A DNA stretch of 64,000 bases from Phymorhynchus buccinoides (GCA_017654935.2 CM065710.1:15806371-15870370); one strand, 5' to 3'; shown: positions 1 to 11,273, counted from the first letter of the stretch. The notes: a model not told the origin generated them from the letters alone. Translations and numbers: made by a program.

Positions 1-567
1 CTTAGCTTAAAGCTCCCCCACCACAACAAGGTGGAAGCCCGCGGGGGAGCAGAAAACTATCCAATTTTCCTGAAAAGTTGACATTTAACAAGGACAATTA
101 TGAGAGGTTACTAAAGGAATTTTTTTTTTTAATGCATTTTCTTAGTTTTAAGTTGAACATGCAGCCAGTTGAACATTAAGGATTTTTCAGAACTCTTTTC
201 ATAGACTTTTTTATGTACAAGATATTGATTCAAATTTGATACCTTTATTTATCAAAGTGTTACAGTTTAAAAACAAACATGAAGAGTCAATTTTTGCAGC
301 TTAATTTCATAGAAAACCTTCAGCTTCAGGGACGTTGCCCTCACCCCCCCACCATGGGCGTTCCTTGCTCACTGGATCCTACCGCGGGGCCGCTCGAAGC
401 AACCCCCGCAGATCCCCATACTTTTTGTCTAGGAATTTCATTTCTCCAACGGCTGGCAGCTAGCTATGCTTATACAAAGTTAAATCCCGTTAAGTGATGA
501 AAATTCGTAGAGGCCGAGAGAACCCTCAATGAAATGGTTCTATCGAATCAATAGATAAATCTTCTCT

Positions 568-808
568 TTAACCCTTCACCGCCAGCCATTTTTCAGTTAA
601 AAAATACCATTAAACTTAAAACAGAGAAGAAAGAAAACAAAATCTGCAATATGGGGAATTCCTCTGCATTTAACAATAGTTACCTCCCCCCCCCCCCCCC
701 CCAAACAAAATAGGGGTTCTTTGGATAACAGGCCTGATTTGATGCCTTTCAGTGACATGGTGTTAAACCATTGTGGTGCAAATGCGACATTGGCAGGGAA
801 AGGGTTAA
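568..808. mobile_element. piggyBac-like MITE, family P1, copy 1
   Basis: Flanked by TTAA (568-571 and 805-808) with inverted termini CCCTTCACCGCC and a degenerate GGCAGGGAAAGGG. TTAA targets with CCC...GGG ends are the piggyBac signature. About 14 P1 copies lie in this window, usually 245-265 bp. No transposase is encoded, so it is non-autonomous. A poly-C run interrupts the middle. Confidence 0.85.
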
Positions 809-1174
809 AGGAGATAAATGTGGATACAGACTCATTTTCCGTTGCATTTCTCAATTCGAAGAGCACATGCACATTCTATTTTAATCTGAATAATAATCAC
901 AACGATCTGAAGCTTAGAAGTACATTTCATTTTCATCTTCAAAATACTCACCCATATCATTTTAATTAATTAACATCAAAACATTTCTGAATATCAACTA
1001 CTCGGAACAAATGCTTAAAACGAGACTGCTATTCAAGCTAAGCAAAGGAACAAAAAACCAAAAAACCATAAAAACCAAACACATAATCCATACTGATTAC
1101 ATAGCGATGGAATGGAAACGAACACAATCTATAACCAATCCTACGTATTGTTAATCTAAAAACTGTACTTTTGC

Positions 1175-1324
1175 TACAATGGAACCTCCCATTATAAGGA
1201 TCCCTCCCACATAAGACCTACTTCTCCGAGGCATTGCCCTTAATTTGTAAGTATTAAAATTACCCCCTTATAAGACCTCATTTTGGACGATTTTTAGGGT
1301 TCTTATAAGGGAGGTTCCACTGTA
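1175..1324. mobile_element. pogo-like MITE, family Pg1
   Basis: TA-flanked element with termini CAATGGAACCTCCC and GGGAGGTTCCACTG. About 148 bp, with internal repeats of the TTATAAGAC motif. TA targets plus CAGTGGAACC-type ends resemble pogo/Tigger (Tc1-mariner) elements. Superfamily assignment is inference. Confidence 0.75.
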
Positions 1325-1397
1325 TAAACTACTCTGAACAAATCTTAAAAATGACTGTTCTTTTATGCAAGCTAAAGCAAAGGCACATAAAAACCAA

Positions 1398-1897
1398 NNN
1401 NNNNNNNNNNNNNNNNNNNNNNNNNNNNNNNNNNNNNNNNNNNNNNNNNNNNNNNNNNNNNNNNNNNNNNNNNNNNNNNNNNNNNNNNNNNNNNNNNNNN
1501 NNNNNNNNNNNNNNNNNNNNNNNNNNNNNNNNNNNNNNNNNNNNNNNNNNNNNNNNNNNNNNNNNNNNNNNNNNNNNNNNNNNNNNNNNNNNNNNNNNNN
1601 NNNNNNNNNNNNNNNNNNNNNNNNNNNNNNNNNNNNNNNNNNNNNNNNNNNNNNNNNNNNNNNNNNNNNNNNNNNNNNNNNNNNNNNNNNNNNNNNNNNN
1701 NNNNNNNNNNNNNNNNNNNNNNNNNNNNNNNNNNNNNNNNNNNNNNNNNNNNNNNNNNNNNNNNNNNNNNNNNNNNNNNNNNNNNNNNNNNNNNNNNNNN
1801 NNNNNNNNNNNNNNNNNNNNNNNNNNNNNNNNNNNNNNNNNNNNNNNNNNNNNNNNNNNNNNNNNNNNNNNNNNNNNNNNNNNNNNNNNNNNNNNNN
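1398..1897. other. Scaffold gap, 500 N
   Basis: Exactly 500 N, a round number suggesting a placeholder of unknown true size. By comparison with 29742-30908 the gap falls inside a 320-bp tandem repeat array, which probably broke the assembly. Confidence 0.98.
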
Positions 1898-1982
1898 TTG
1901 AAAAGACGATATAATGAGAGAGGGAGAGGACTTGATTGGGTTTGGGAGAAGGCTTCATTGAGTTTCTATTTGCCTATGCATT

Positions 1983-2181
1983 TACAGTGGAACCTCCCTT
2001 ATAAGACATCCCATTATAAGACCCTGCTACCCCCCCCACCCCACCGTGGGGATACTGGGGGCCTTTGAATAAATAGTTCCCCCACCTTCTTGAAGTTGTG
2101 TGCCTTGTTAGCCTCCTCTAATCTGACACCTCTTTGACTCTGCCTTCTACCTTACCCGCGTCCATTCTCCTCCTTTGGGAG
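1983..2181 (+). mobile_element. Truncated Pg1 MITE end joined to retroposon R copy 1
   Basis: 1983-2029 is the 5' terminus of a Pg1 element (TA, then CAGTGGAACCTCCC). From about 2030 the sequence switches to the R retroposon (CCGTGGGGATAC, then TAGTTCCCCCACC and so on). R is truncated at about 2181 without its GAA tail. Confidence 0.7.
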
Positions 2182-2289
2182 GTAGGTTACACTGTACCTC
2201 TCTCTCTCTCACGTGTGTAAAGGATGATGCAGGGCGTGTTCACATGAGTGCGTGCGTCTTAAGAGCCAAAATTCTTTTATGCGCGATTT

Positions 2290-2942
2290 TTAACCCTTTC
2301 ACCGCCCAAGTCGCATTTTAGCACCGCAGTGATTTAACACCTATGTCACTAAAAAGCATCAAATTGGGGTCTATTATCCAAAGACCCTATTGTCTTAGTT
2401 TTGGGAAGTAAGGATAGACCTTATTTTGGCAAAGGTCAAGATGTGCCACCCCCCCTACCTATCTCGGTTAATTCTATTTTGCGTTTTTGCCTTTCCTTAC
2501 CATACATAAAGCTGTATTTTAGGAACATTTTTAGCTAATAAACCTTTTGGAATACTAACCCTATCCCTAAACCTAACCCTACCCCCCACCGTATAAGACG
2601 GAAAACGCAACGAACCACAACTGTGAAAAATCGCTGTCTACTGCAGTACATAGTGGGGGGTAGGGTTTGGTTTAGGGTTAGGGTTAGGGCTAGGGTTTTA
2701 GTATTCCAAAAAGGTTATTAGCTGTAAATGTTCCTAAAATACGCTTTATGTATGGTAAGAAAGGCAAAAACGGAAAATAGAATTAACGGATAAATGCATG
2801 GGGGTGGCACATCTTTACTTACCCTTATTTTATATATAGGTCACAGAGGAACACTCCCAATACTGTAAGACGATTTTGTTCTCTACCCAGGTTTAATTTC
2901 AAGAGACATTTTTGGCTTAAATATTAGCTGGAGGTTGAACGG
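2290..2942. mobile_element. piggyBac-like MITE P1, copy 2, interrupted
   Basis: Starts TTAACCCTTTCACCGCCC at 2290 and ends in a decayed GCTGGAGGTTGAAC near 2942. The copy is split by a 396-bp foldback element (2428-2823). Uninterrupted P1 copies, for example 50889-51135, show the empty site. Confidence 0.8.
2428..2823. mobile_element. Foldback element FB1, copy 1, nested in P1
   Basis: Long imperfect palindrome beginning GGCAAAGGTCAAGATG and ending CATCTTTACTTACC, flanked by an 8-bp duplication CTTATTTT (2420-2427 and 2824-2831). Both arms carry degenerate telomere-like motifs near the centre: CCCTAA-type in the left arm (about 2565-2585) and TTAGGG-type in the right (about 2655-2695). An 8-bp duplication fits hAT- or Merlin-like transposition; the family is unassigned. 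Related copies lie at 45236-45577, about 22354-22480 and 58590-58645. Confidence 0.8.
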
Positions 2943-3343
2943 CGTTCGCAAGTTCGCATCTCAACGATTTTGAATTATTAAACAAAACTCACAAATCACT
3001 CCAGTCATACACACAAACAAAAACAGACATAAACAAAAAGAGAGAAATGAAAGAAGATTACAGGTTATTACTTCAGGTTTAGACATAGGGAAAGTGGTAG
3101 ATCAGACTTTTTTATATAAGGACTTTATATAGAAAAACTCTACACCGATTGGTTTCCCCCACGACAAACCACTACAAAAGCAAAGTTAGAGGCAAAATTA
3201 TGGTCTAAGGGAGAGAAGCAAGTGTAGAAGTGACCAAGGTATGGTGTGCACACAGATTTACTTCCCATGAAGCAAATGCATCAAAAATTGACAGTTATCT
3301 ATTAATTACGGACATATATGGCCGGAACAACTTGAATGAGTTA
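2937..3343. mobile_element. TTAA-type element P2, copy 1
   Basis: Homologous to 62882-63134 and, inverted, to 55012-55351. The better-preserved copies end GAACGAG followed by TTAA; here that end has become GAATGAGTTAC. The other end (GTTCGCATCTCAACGATTTT) matches the terminus preserved at 55351. Non-coding, so a non-autonomous TTAA-targeting element is inferred. Confidence 0.6.
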
Positions 3344-3899
3344 CGGCGGAAAAACTCGACGGCGATAATCGCCCACGATGACATTTTATCGCCTCCAACA
3401 GTAAAGTAATTCTGTACACCCATAGGCGCGATAATCGCGAGCAGTAAGTAAAAAAATGCTCACGATTTTATTTTATCGCTTGGTGGAGGGTGAAAAAATA
3501 TTTTTTGTTGCCGTTGAAAATAGTCTGAAAGTGGGCAGAGCTAAAACATCACGCCATTTTTTTTCAACCAGCATGGCTTCCAAAAGCGTGGATGAAACCT
3601 GGGGCCGGTGCTGGTGAAAAACGTCCAGACAACATGTGCGTCGCAGTTATCCGCTCGGCAACGCGATCAGGATTTTCCTAGCGAGATGTACATTCTTGAC
3701 AGCGCAAGAGGCATTCGAAAATCGCTCCTGCGATTTCAGTGTCGCATGGAATGGCAAGCTGTCAGAAGTAGCCGAAAGCCGATTTATGCCAGCGAAAATA
3801 GCGCATACGGAATTCCGGCTTTAGACAGTCAACATGTAGTATGTAAATTAGGCTAAGCAGCACATGGTTTGGGGATAGTCAAGGGAGATTAGTTTAGCC
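3344..3899. other. Unassigned stretch with short open frames
   Basis: 3340-3530 contains several copies of a short GATAATCGC / TTTTATCGC motif in both orientations. 3570-3860 is G+C-balanced and has overlapping open frames of 62-82 codons (from 3608 and 3636), with no recognisable domain or clear splice signals. It could be an exon remnant or a decayed transposon. No function is proposed. Confidence 0.4.
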
Positions 3900-4554
3900 T
3901 ACCGTATTTTGCCTCGCGCTCATTAGGCGCTGCTTCTCGGTAATGAGGCGAAAAAGAATAGGGACAATTTTCACAGGGAAACGCTGACCAAAATACCAAG
4001 TAAAAGGCCGCCCTCGTTAAATGAAGGGCGTTACACACCTCGCAACAGAAAAGATCAAAGTTTGAAACCCGTACACGTCCTGTAAACACTAATAACCAAC
4101 ACCACCATATTTGCTGTCATAACGACGAGTATGGCTCCCTTCTCAAATAATCGAATACCTTCCGTTTTTGCGGACTTCAGGTTGTTGACGTTGTTTGGAC
4201 AATTCTTCGCAAAAAAGCTGGTAGAGTTATGCCATTTTAAGCTGTACACCGATGCTTAATACATCCAAGAAGAGTGACAGAACTCCATACGCGCATCTGC
4301 CCTTGGACGGTTAAGCCCTATCTCTGATGATAATAGGGATTCTTAAGCATTTTTATCGTGAGTATTCGTCGTATCGGCGACTCGTGACCACTTTCGATGT
4401 TGTGACTCACAGTAGACTGTACTGAACACGGCAATCGTTGCCTCTCTTCTCACGATTTTGTTTACTAATAGGGCGCCCTCGTTTATTAGGAGCATAGGTC
4501 GAAATTGGAGGAAAAAATAATAATCGCCTTCATTATAGTCCGAAAAATACGGTA
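3900..4554. mobile_element. TA-flanked TIR element (CCGTATTTT type)
   Basis: TA, then CCGTATTTTGCC at 3902; the other end is TATAGTCCGAAAAATACGG followed by TA (4553-4554). Same terminal consensus as elements at 11724, 39765, 38294 and 60708. The interior (about 650 bp) has no recognisable transposase. Confidence 0.7.
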
Positions 4555-5692
4555 ATTTACAAACAACCTACTACCAGGTCAAAGGAGGATAGTTAAAACA
4601 TGGGTGCTTGCTCTTTCAGTTTTACACTGATTTCAGTATTTTTAATTTGACCAGAAACTGAACTTCAGGTTTTTTTTTTTTTAATTCATCCAAAAAAAAT
4701 AAAAAATTACCACAAGCGATTTTGAACTTAGTCTGGTTGTTCTGTCTTGGAAGTTTACAAAAGCAATGTAATCATTTCACAAGGCTTATTAGACTCAAAC
4801 TGTCCCTGGGATCTATCATTTTTTAACTGTCTGTCTCTGTCTCCTTATCTCTCTCTCTCTCTTTAAAATTGCCCCCCTGTGAATCGTTCCATCTCCCCTG
4901 GGCTACGACTGGGGCTCTGCCCCTGTACCCTGCCCGGGGGCCATGGGGTCCCCTGGACCCCTGCCTTTCAGTTTTTTTTTTTTTTTTATCCATGAGTTTA
5001 GCCTAATTCACATACCCATGTTGACTGTCTTAAGACACACTCATGATTACACGCCCAGATATTTTTGTTTTGCTTTTTTTTTCGTTTTGGATGTGACTCA
5101 CAGTCATTAACGGGTCTTCCACACTTTTTAGTTTGTTTTGGAGTGAGAATGATGAAATAGAATGATATTGGTGTTTTTTTGTAGTTACGAGGCGAAAAAC
5201 ATGTACCAGTATTTTGTCGTTTAGCTCTAACAGGTACACTTTTTTTTTTTTGTCCTTGATTTTGTTTTTGCATGTACATGATGATGATGAGAGAGAGAGA
5301 GAGAGTAGAGAGAGAGAGAGTATGAATGAATGAATAACTTTTATTTTCTGAGGATAATAATAGTATAAGTATAAATACTTTTTTTCATCCAGTCCTCAGA
5401 GATGAGAGAGTGCCTCGGGAGAGAGAGGTTTAAACTATGTGGACTGAGAGAGAGAGAGTGTCTGATTTGAGGTGGTGCGTGAGAGAGGGTGAGTGTGATG
5501 GGATGGTGATGTGTGTGTATTCGCAGTGTATGTGTGGGTATGTGTGCACGCACTCATGTGTGTGGTGTTGGCATGGCTGTATGCATTCACTTGCATACGC
5601 CTACTACACGTGTGTAATTATGTGTACTCACACGAATACCGGTATTACATTTTATCTGCTGTACGTTTTTTTCTTTTCATTTTTGGGTATTT
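4555..5692. other. Non-coding stretch with simple repeats
   Basis: No gene seen. Contains T-rich runs, a CT tract (about 4850-4862), a GC-rich CCCTGTACCCTGCC segment near 4922 that recurs at about 11200, GA tracts (5290-5320), and a TG-rich stretch at 5460-5640. Confidence 0.6.
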
Positions 5693-5950
5693 GTAACCCT
5701 TTCACCGCCGATGTCGCATTTTAGCACCATATTGATTTAACACCCATGCTACTAAAAGGCATGAAAGTTGGATCAGTTATCCAATATACTTATGTTGTTA
5801 ATTTTGAGAAATAAGGAAAGGGTTTATTTGTAGCATGTCATTCGGGGGATTCACAGTACTGTACTGCATATGCTAACTTTTCGTTATATACCTAGGTAAG
5901 TTTGAGAGAAAGTTGTTTGGATGAAAAATGGCTGGCAGCGAAAGGGTTAA
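5693..5950. mobile_element. piggyBac-like MITE P1, copy 3
   Basis: Begins TAACCCTTTCACCGCC and ends GGCAGCGAAAGGGTTAA. The internal order matches other P1 copies. The left TTAA has mutated to GTAA. Confidence 0.8.
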
Positions 5951-6032
5951 TCTTCTGGGTGTTTTTATTTATTCAAAGATTTTCGCGTGTGCGCATGTTG
6001 TGATCGTTTATTTTGTTGTTGCTGATTTAGCT

Positions 6033-6112
6033 TCCTCGGGACGGATGAGCCGGAGCCGGCTCATGGCTCGCCCAAACCGTTTAGGACGAATGGCCCGGCT
6101 CCGGCTCATAAG
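6033..6112. repeat. GC-rich nested palindrome
   Basis: ATGAGCCGG and CCGGCTCAT form a near-perfect short palindrome, and the same motif returns inverted (CCGGCTCCGGCTCAT) about 45 bp later, so the block can fold as a hairpin. The surrounding 5951-6360 shows no gene. Confidence 0.6.
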
Positions 6113-6359
6113 AGGGTTTTGATTTTCTGGCGTGTAACCAGCTTTCCAGTGCGGCGTCATAACCTACTTTCAGTTTTCTTTGACCTTGCCTCTCTTGAAA
6201 TCAAACAATCATTGCAGAGTTTACATTCAGCTTTGGTTGTAGAGGGGGGTCAAAGATCGGAATGTGAGATTTTCCTTCTTTCTATGTGTTAGCTGTTTTC
6301 GTCAATAGGAGACAAACGACGAAGGTATGGAATCTGATATTTTCACGATCGTTTAGTGC

Positions 6360-6790
6360 ATGGTGTTAGTAATCTTTTCTGAAAATATTGATGCCTAACT
6401 CTTCATAACTTGGTTTTGGTGATTGTTTTACGAACCTAGTCAAATGCCAGGTCCCCACAGAACAAAGGGGAAATAATTCAGCCAGTTCCGAGTGAGTTAA
6501 CCCTGTGCTAAAACCAAAGACTGTAAAGGGGAAGATAAGCATCCGGTCTCTTTTCCCTATATGAGTAGTGAGGACAGAAACACTGGTTATGTCCCTTTTA
6601 AACAGGACACATTTTGCACGTCGATAGGCCAGTTGAATTCTCCGTTCAAGTTCCAGTCCGAGTTTTTGGATAGTCTCCACTGTGAAAAGTGTACTGTCCC
6701 CACTAACGATAACTCTATCAGCCCGGTTCGCCGAGCTCTTAAGTAATCCATCTTACCCTTTTAGAATATCTTTGCTAATACTTGCACCAC
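6360..6790. repeat. Dispersed repeat D1, copy 1
   Basis: Inverted homologue of 37752-38215. This copy provides the empty site for the CAG-flanked foldback element inserted in the other one. Non-coding; open frames of 61-104 codons are not shared intact between copies. Confidence 0.75.
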
Positions 6791-6865
6791 TTAAAAAAAA
6801 AAATCACCCCCCCCCTAGATGGTTAACTCTTTTGTTGTTATTGTTAAAACCTCCTTCATAACTCC

Positions 6866-7433
6866 TACAGACAAACCCCTATTTTACGACCCTCTGTTAA
6901 GCGACCACCTCTCATTTGAGACCGGATTTGTTGGCACAGATGCATTTTACTATGTAAACGACCTCTCTTAAACGACTTCCTCTAAAACGCGACTTACGAC
7001 CGCCATTTTGTTGGTTTTTACGACCGTTGTTGTCGTCTGCATAGACTTCGAGCAAAGGGAAACAACCACGGTCAAGGGCCTGAAAGCGGAGTCGCTTCCC
7101 TTGTTGTAGAAAAGATGGCGGAGAGCGTAGGAAAAGCACGAAAACCACTGACTTTGAAAAAGAAAACCACTGACTTTGGACGAGAGTGGAGGTGATTAAC
7201 AGAAGTCGGCGAAGTGAAACTGTAATACATCGATTGCACAATCCTATGGAGTTGGAAAGACCCAAATCCAGTTTTAATATGTCATTGTATGTGTGCATGA
7301 AGAAGAGAGTATGAACTGTGCTGAACTTTTTCTTTCTACGGCTGCCAGTGAAAACCTCCGTCATACGACCCCTCCAATTTACGACCGATTTTTCCGGACA
7401 TTTTGGAAGTCTTAAAATAGAGGTTTGTCTGTA
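6866..7433. mobile_element. pogo-like element Pg2, copy 1 (568 bp)
   Basis: Flanked by TA (6866-6867, 7432-7433) with termini CAGACAAACC and GGTTTGTCTG. The copy at 47782-48349 is also 568 bp and in opposite orientation. The minus strand has a 150-codon open frame (6912-7364). The corresponding frame in the other copy is broken, and the protein resembles no transposase I know. TA target and termini suggest Tc1/mariner-pogo ancestry. Confidence 0.75.
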
Positions 7434-7539
7434 CTAGCAAAGAAAATACTATGACATAGGTGAAAGTGGTTCAGGCATGCTCCTGAAATCAGGATTCAAA
7501 AAGTCGATACTGGAAAGACCTGTCAGGATTGGCCATCTT

Positions 7540-7540
<1 letters not shown>

Positions 7541-7570
<30 letters not shown>

Positions 7571-7579
7571 TGAGTGAGT

Positions 7580-7622
<43 letters not shown>
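7541..7622. repeat. (GA)n microsatellite
   Basis: GA dinucleotide tract with a short GTGA interruption around 7570-7584. Apparent open frames across it are low-complexity Ser-Leu repeats. Confidence 0.9.
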
Positions 7623-7624
<2 letters not shown>

Positions 7625-7798
7625 GATGCTTTATTCAACTGATCAGTGATTGTATTATGTATTGTGTTCTTGGGTGGGGTGAGTGGTGGTGATGGTAATG
7701 GTGTGTGTGTGCCTGTGTGTATGTGTGTGCCTATTTGCATGTGTGTGAGCGATTGTTTGTTTTTTGTTTTTGTTGAATTTCTTGCTTTTAATTTTTGT

Positions 7799-7872
7799 TG
7801 TTAAGCGCATAGAGCTCCACATTTGGCGGAGGAGTGCGCTATATAAATGAGTCACTATTATCATTATTATCT
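7799..7872 (+). mobile_element. Retroposon 3' tail ending in (ATT)n
   Basis: AAGCGCATAGAGC, then GCGCTATATAAATGAG and ATTATCATTATTAT. The same tail occurs at 17729-17801 and 27315-27376. AAGCGCTTAGAGC...ATTATT ends are typical of LINE or SINE 3' ends in molluscs. The source LINE is not in the window. Confidence 0.65.
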
Positions 7873-8150
7873 TGTCATCCAAAGTCACCGTCTTTGTATA
7901 TTGCAGCCAACATTGATGGCAGATTAAAACAAGATGATAGATATGCAATTCTAACACCACCCCCACCCAAGAGAGTCCAGATTTCCAAGTTTTGGCGATT
8001 TCAAATCAACTGTGGTTGTGGTAGGAAGTGATCATCATACTATCTCTCTATAAATCGGTAACTTCTCCACGGATGTTTGTCAAACAAAGAAAAAAGATTT
8101 AAGATTAATTTTTGTTGTTAAAGTTTTTTTCTGTTGAAAAGTAGAAAGGG

Positions 8151-8370
8151 TCATGGCGTGGTTTTAAAGGAATCTTTCATAAACGTTGAACACTTGACTA
8201 TCCCCCGAAGTCGGAGTGTGGCTGCCCACGTGGCGGGGTAATCAAAAACGGTCACACACATAATGTTCTCATCCCTGGCTGGTGCATTTGTACCATAGTG
8301 TTCAAGGGCTTTGGCTGTTGGGATGATCCCTGGAGTCTTTAAGCCAGGGAGCGGCAGCAACAACAACAAA
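8151..8370 (-). mobile_element. SINE-like repeat G2, copy 1
   Basis: Shares a roughly 170-bp segment with 31921-32100 in opposite orientation, including CCCCCGAAGTCGGAGTGTGG and GTGTTCAAGGGCTTTGGCTG. No coding frame. The CGAAGTCGGAGT motif is familiar to me from gastropod SINE-like repeats; the class is inference. Confidence 0.55.
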
Positions 8371-8602
8371 CACTTGACTGTAAACTGGATTTTAAAATTT
8401 CATTGGAATTTTCTTTTGATCACATTTTTATGAACAATCTTACTATAATATTTAAACTTCTATCTATACATATCTAAAATAAAACAGAAAAAAGATCGGA
8501 ATATAATAATAATATTGAGTACTATTAAAAAGCTGTGTGTGTGTGTGCCAATTTGCTAAAATTATTAAGCATTCTTTGACTCTACTGTTAATGTCAATAA
8601 AT

Positions 8603-8769
8603 AAGTGGAACCTCCCTTAGAAGACCTCCCATTATAAGACTCCCTCCCATATAAGACCTACTTCTCTGAGACATTGCCCTTCTTTGTAAGTATTAAAATT
8701 ACCTCCCTTATAAGACCCCTCCCTTATAAGACCTCATTTTGGATGGTTTTGAAGGGAGATTCCACTGTA
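8603..8769. mobile_element. pogo-like MITE Pg1
   Basis: Termini AGTGGAACCTCCC and GGGAGATTCCACTG followed by TA. Internal TTATAAGAC repeats as in other Pg1 copies. Slightly degraded left end. Confidence 0.75.
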
Positions 8770-8929
8770 TAACATTTTCCCCTGAGTGCTAAACTTAATG
8801 TGCATACTTCGTCTATATTAATCGTGTGCATGCATGCAAGTGTTGTTTATGCCGATATATACGCTAAAATGATGATGCATTCTTTGACTACATAATATAT
8901 GAATATGATAATTGTGGAATGCCTGTACA

Positions 8930-9965
8930 ATTTTTTGTCCTTTGCCGATCTACGAAGTAGATCGCAAAGGAGTATGTTTTTTTGTTGTCCGGTTTGTTTG
9001 TTTTTTCTGTCTGTCCCAAGGATATCTCCCGAACCGCTTGACCGAATCGCTTCAAATTTTGTGTGGTGGTGTGTCACCATGAGAGGAAGGCATCCGCGCA
9101 AAAAATTTCGCCATCCTGACCTTGACCCTGGTGTACGACCTTGAAAACAAACTCTTTAAGGGGCCATAACTTCCACACCGTTGGTCTTAAATTTGGCATG
9201 GAGGTACTTTGGCTTATGCCCGTTCTGACGATGGCATACTGATCAAGGTCACGGTCCGGGAGATCGGTAGGCCTTGAAAGTGGTAGGGGTCTACAAATTG
9301 GGTTTTAAGCCATATTTTCCACATTTGTACTTGACAGAAGCGCTTCAGATTGTGTGTAGTACTGTATACCCTAGAGTAGAAAACATCCGAGCATAAATTA
9401 TCGCCATGCTAACCTTGACCTTGAAGTGTGACCTTGAAAACCGAAATTTCCTTCTTTGCGCTATATATTTCTTCTTCAAGCTGTATCTCGTGAACTAGAA
9501 GACAGAATCCCTTCCAATTTTGTGTCAGGGTGTGACACTAAGAGTATAACGCATTCTTACATAAATTATCCTTTGGAAATAGAATGTCGCCGAGTGGCAG
9601 ACATGTTTCCGTTTTTCTTCACCCTCCTATGTATCGTGAAATACTGTATAGAATCACTCCAAATTTTGTGTGGAGGTGTAAAAAGAAGAGTAGAAGACAT
9701 TGCAGTACAAATTATGCCACGTGGGATTTTAATGTCGCTGAGCGGCAGACGTGTCTCCGAGTTAAGGGTGTACACCCCATTAAAGGGTGTACACCCCACT
9801 AATTAAGGGTGTACATCCCGGTAAAGGAGGGGGTCTAATACTAAACGTAAAAGACATCCTAGCACAAAATGTGCCACGTGGGGCTTAAATGTCGCCGAGT
9901 GGCAGACATGTCTCAGTGTTAAGGGTGTGCACCCCACCAATTAAGGGTGTGCATCCCGGAAAACG
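8930..9965 (+). repeat. Degenerate long tandem repeats, family D3
   Basis: Successive diverged units contain an AATCGCTTCAAATTTTGTG-like block, a GACCTTGACC block and a CCGAGTGGCAGACATG block (three copies near 9588, 9740 and 9896). Short GGGTGTACACCCC-type direct repeats fill 9765-9960. A fragment recurs inverted at 49554-49678 and a related block at 55970-56560. Open frames of 72-116 codons inside are not conserved. Class unknown. Confidence 0.6.
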
Positions 9966-10655
9966 ATTTGCACCCAGTCATGGGTGTGTAGGTGCATCAC
10001 CCAAAGGTCACAAGGAGGACGGGGACCGAAGATGTGAAGGGGGAAGGGAGGTACAGGGCGGGGCATGTACAGGGCATAACCGGCAAAGGACATATCTGCC
10101 GCCCGGCGATGCCCTTGTCTTTTCTTTTTATACTCCCATTTCTTACAGAATGGTGGTACATTGGAATAGAGTTGAGAACTGGTTTTAAACCGGTTTTTCA
10201 TGTTCGAACCAGTTTTACCGAACCGTTTTTTTTAAACCAGTACTCGCATCACTAGTTTCACCTATGCAAACACATATTTATTTGTCAGAATATTCACACA
10301 CGCACGCACGCACGCGCACACACACACACGCACACAATAAAGACACTTATGACACACCACACACTCAACTCAACACTCCAGTCAAAGTCAAAGCCATACA
10401 CCACCACAAACTAGAAACAGCTACTCTTGGTTTACAAACACCCAATCTGCGCTGAGAATCAGTGTTGTTCTTCGAAAAGAATGCGTTATTCTAAGAAAAA
10501 CTTACTTTCAGTTTGCAGTTAAAAAAACCGGTTAACAGCAACTCGAACCGGTTTTTTGAACCGCGAAAGTTTAGCACCGGTTCTTCGGTTCAAACCGTTT
10601 TTCCCCCCCCCCACCTCTACATTGAAATAGGAACGAGGGCTGTGCGTTTGTCTGT
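9966..10655. other. Non-coding stretch with GAACCGG repeats and CA tract
   Basis: Contains scattered AAACCGGTTTT / GAACCGGTTT palindromic blocks (10180-10230, 10530-10590), a CA microsatellite (about 10295-10340) and a poly-C run near 10603. No gene seen. Confidence 0.55.
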
Positions 10656-10737
10656 TTGTGTGTGTGTATGTGTGTCTGTCTGTCTGTATGTGTATGTGTG
10701 TCTGTCTGTGTATGTGTGTCTGTCTGTGTGTGTGTGT

Positions 10738-10782
<45 letters not shown>

Positions 10783-11003
10783 TGTCTGTGTGTATGTGTG
10801 TCTGTCTGTGTGTATGTGTGTGTGTCTGTCTGTCTGTGTATGTGTGTGTGTATGTGTGTGTGTGTGTGTGTGTGTATGTGTGTGTGTGCGTGTGTGTGTG
10901 CATGTGTATGTGTCTGTCTGTGTGTATGTTGTCTGTATTAGTGTGTGTATGTGTATGTGTCTGTCTGTATGTCTGTATGTATGTCTGTCTATGTGTGTGT
11001 GTG
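10656..11003. repeat. (TG)n / TGTC microsatellite
   Basis: About 350 bp of TGTGTG with interspersed TGTCTG and TGTATG. Several frames are open on both strands for 130-200 codons only because the repeat lacks stops; these are not genes. Confidence 0.95.
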
Positions 11004-11273
11004 TACATGGATGCAACTTTGCCTCGGATACAAGGAGGCGCCTGTTTTTCAAAATTTTGACCCCTCCCCAACAAAAAAAAAAGATTAAAAGTTCAAGGGA
11101 AAAAAGGTGTTGAATTCTCACTTTACAAGCCTGGAATAAGCTTCAAATTGAGTATGATTTTGCTTTTTCTTCAGTTTCAGTTGCCCCCCCCTGACCCCAC
11201 CCCTGTACCCTGCCAGGGGCCTGGACGGCCCCTTGACCCCTGATTTTGGATTTTCTCCAGTTGCATCCATGTC
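11004..11273. mobile_element. TIR element inside the TG microsatellite
   Basis: CATGGATGCAACT at 11006 and its inverse AGTTGCATCCATG ending at 11271, with microsatellite on both sides. The interior holds a CCCCTGTACCCTGCC segment related to about 4920. About 266 bp, non-autonomous, class unknown. Confidence 0.6.

Larger units (their letters stand above)
1..1397 (+). repeat. Duplicated segment, copy 1 (partner at 28737-30146)
   Basis: Aligns nearly end to end with 28737-30146 in the same orientation. The stretch from about 809 to 1176 is almost identical between copies, while 1-720 carries many small indels. It runs into a scaffold gap exactly where the partner enters a tandem array. It holds a piggyBac-like MITE and one pogo-like MITE. 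No gene is seen; the short open frames are not conserved between the copies. Confidence 0.9.

Noticed and set aside
1329..1958. Frames of 178-209 codons at the left edge
   Set aside because: They consist mostly of N from the gap.
2560..2700. A real chromosome end or fusion point
   Set aside because: The CCCTAA/TTAGGG stretches are short, degenerate, and belong to a foldback element repeated at 45236.
3608..3856. A small protein gene in the 3608-3856 region
   Set aside because: Two overlapping frames of 62-82 codons compete, no domain is recognised and the neighbourhood is transposon-derived. Left as unassigned.
10513..11121. Open frames of 134-200 codons
   Set aside because: TG/CA microsatellite translated as Cys-Val or His-Thr repeats.
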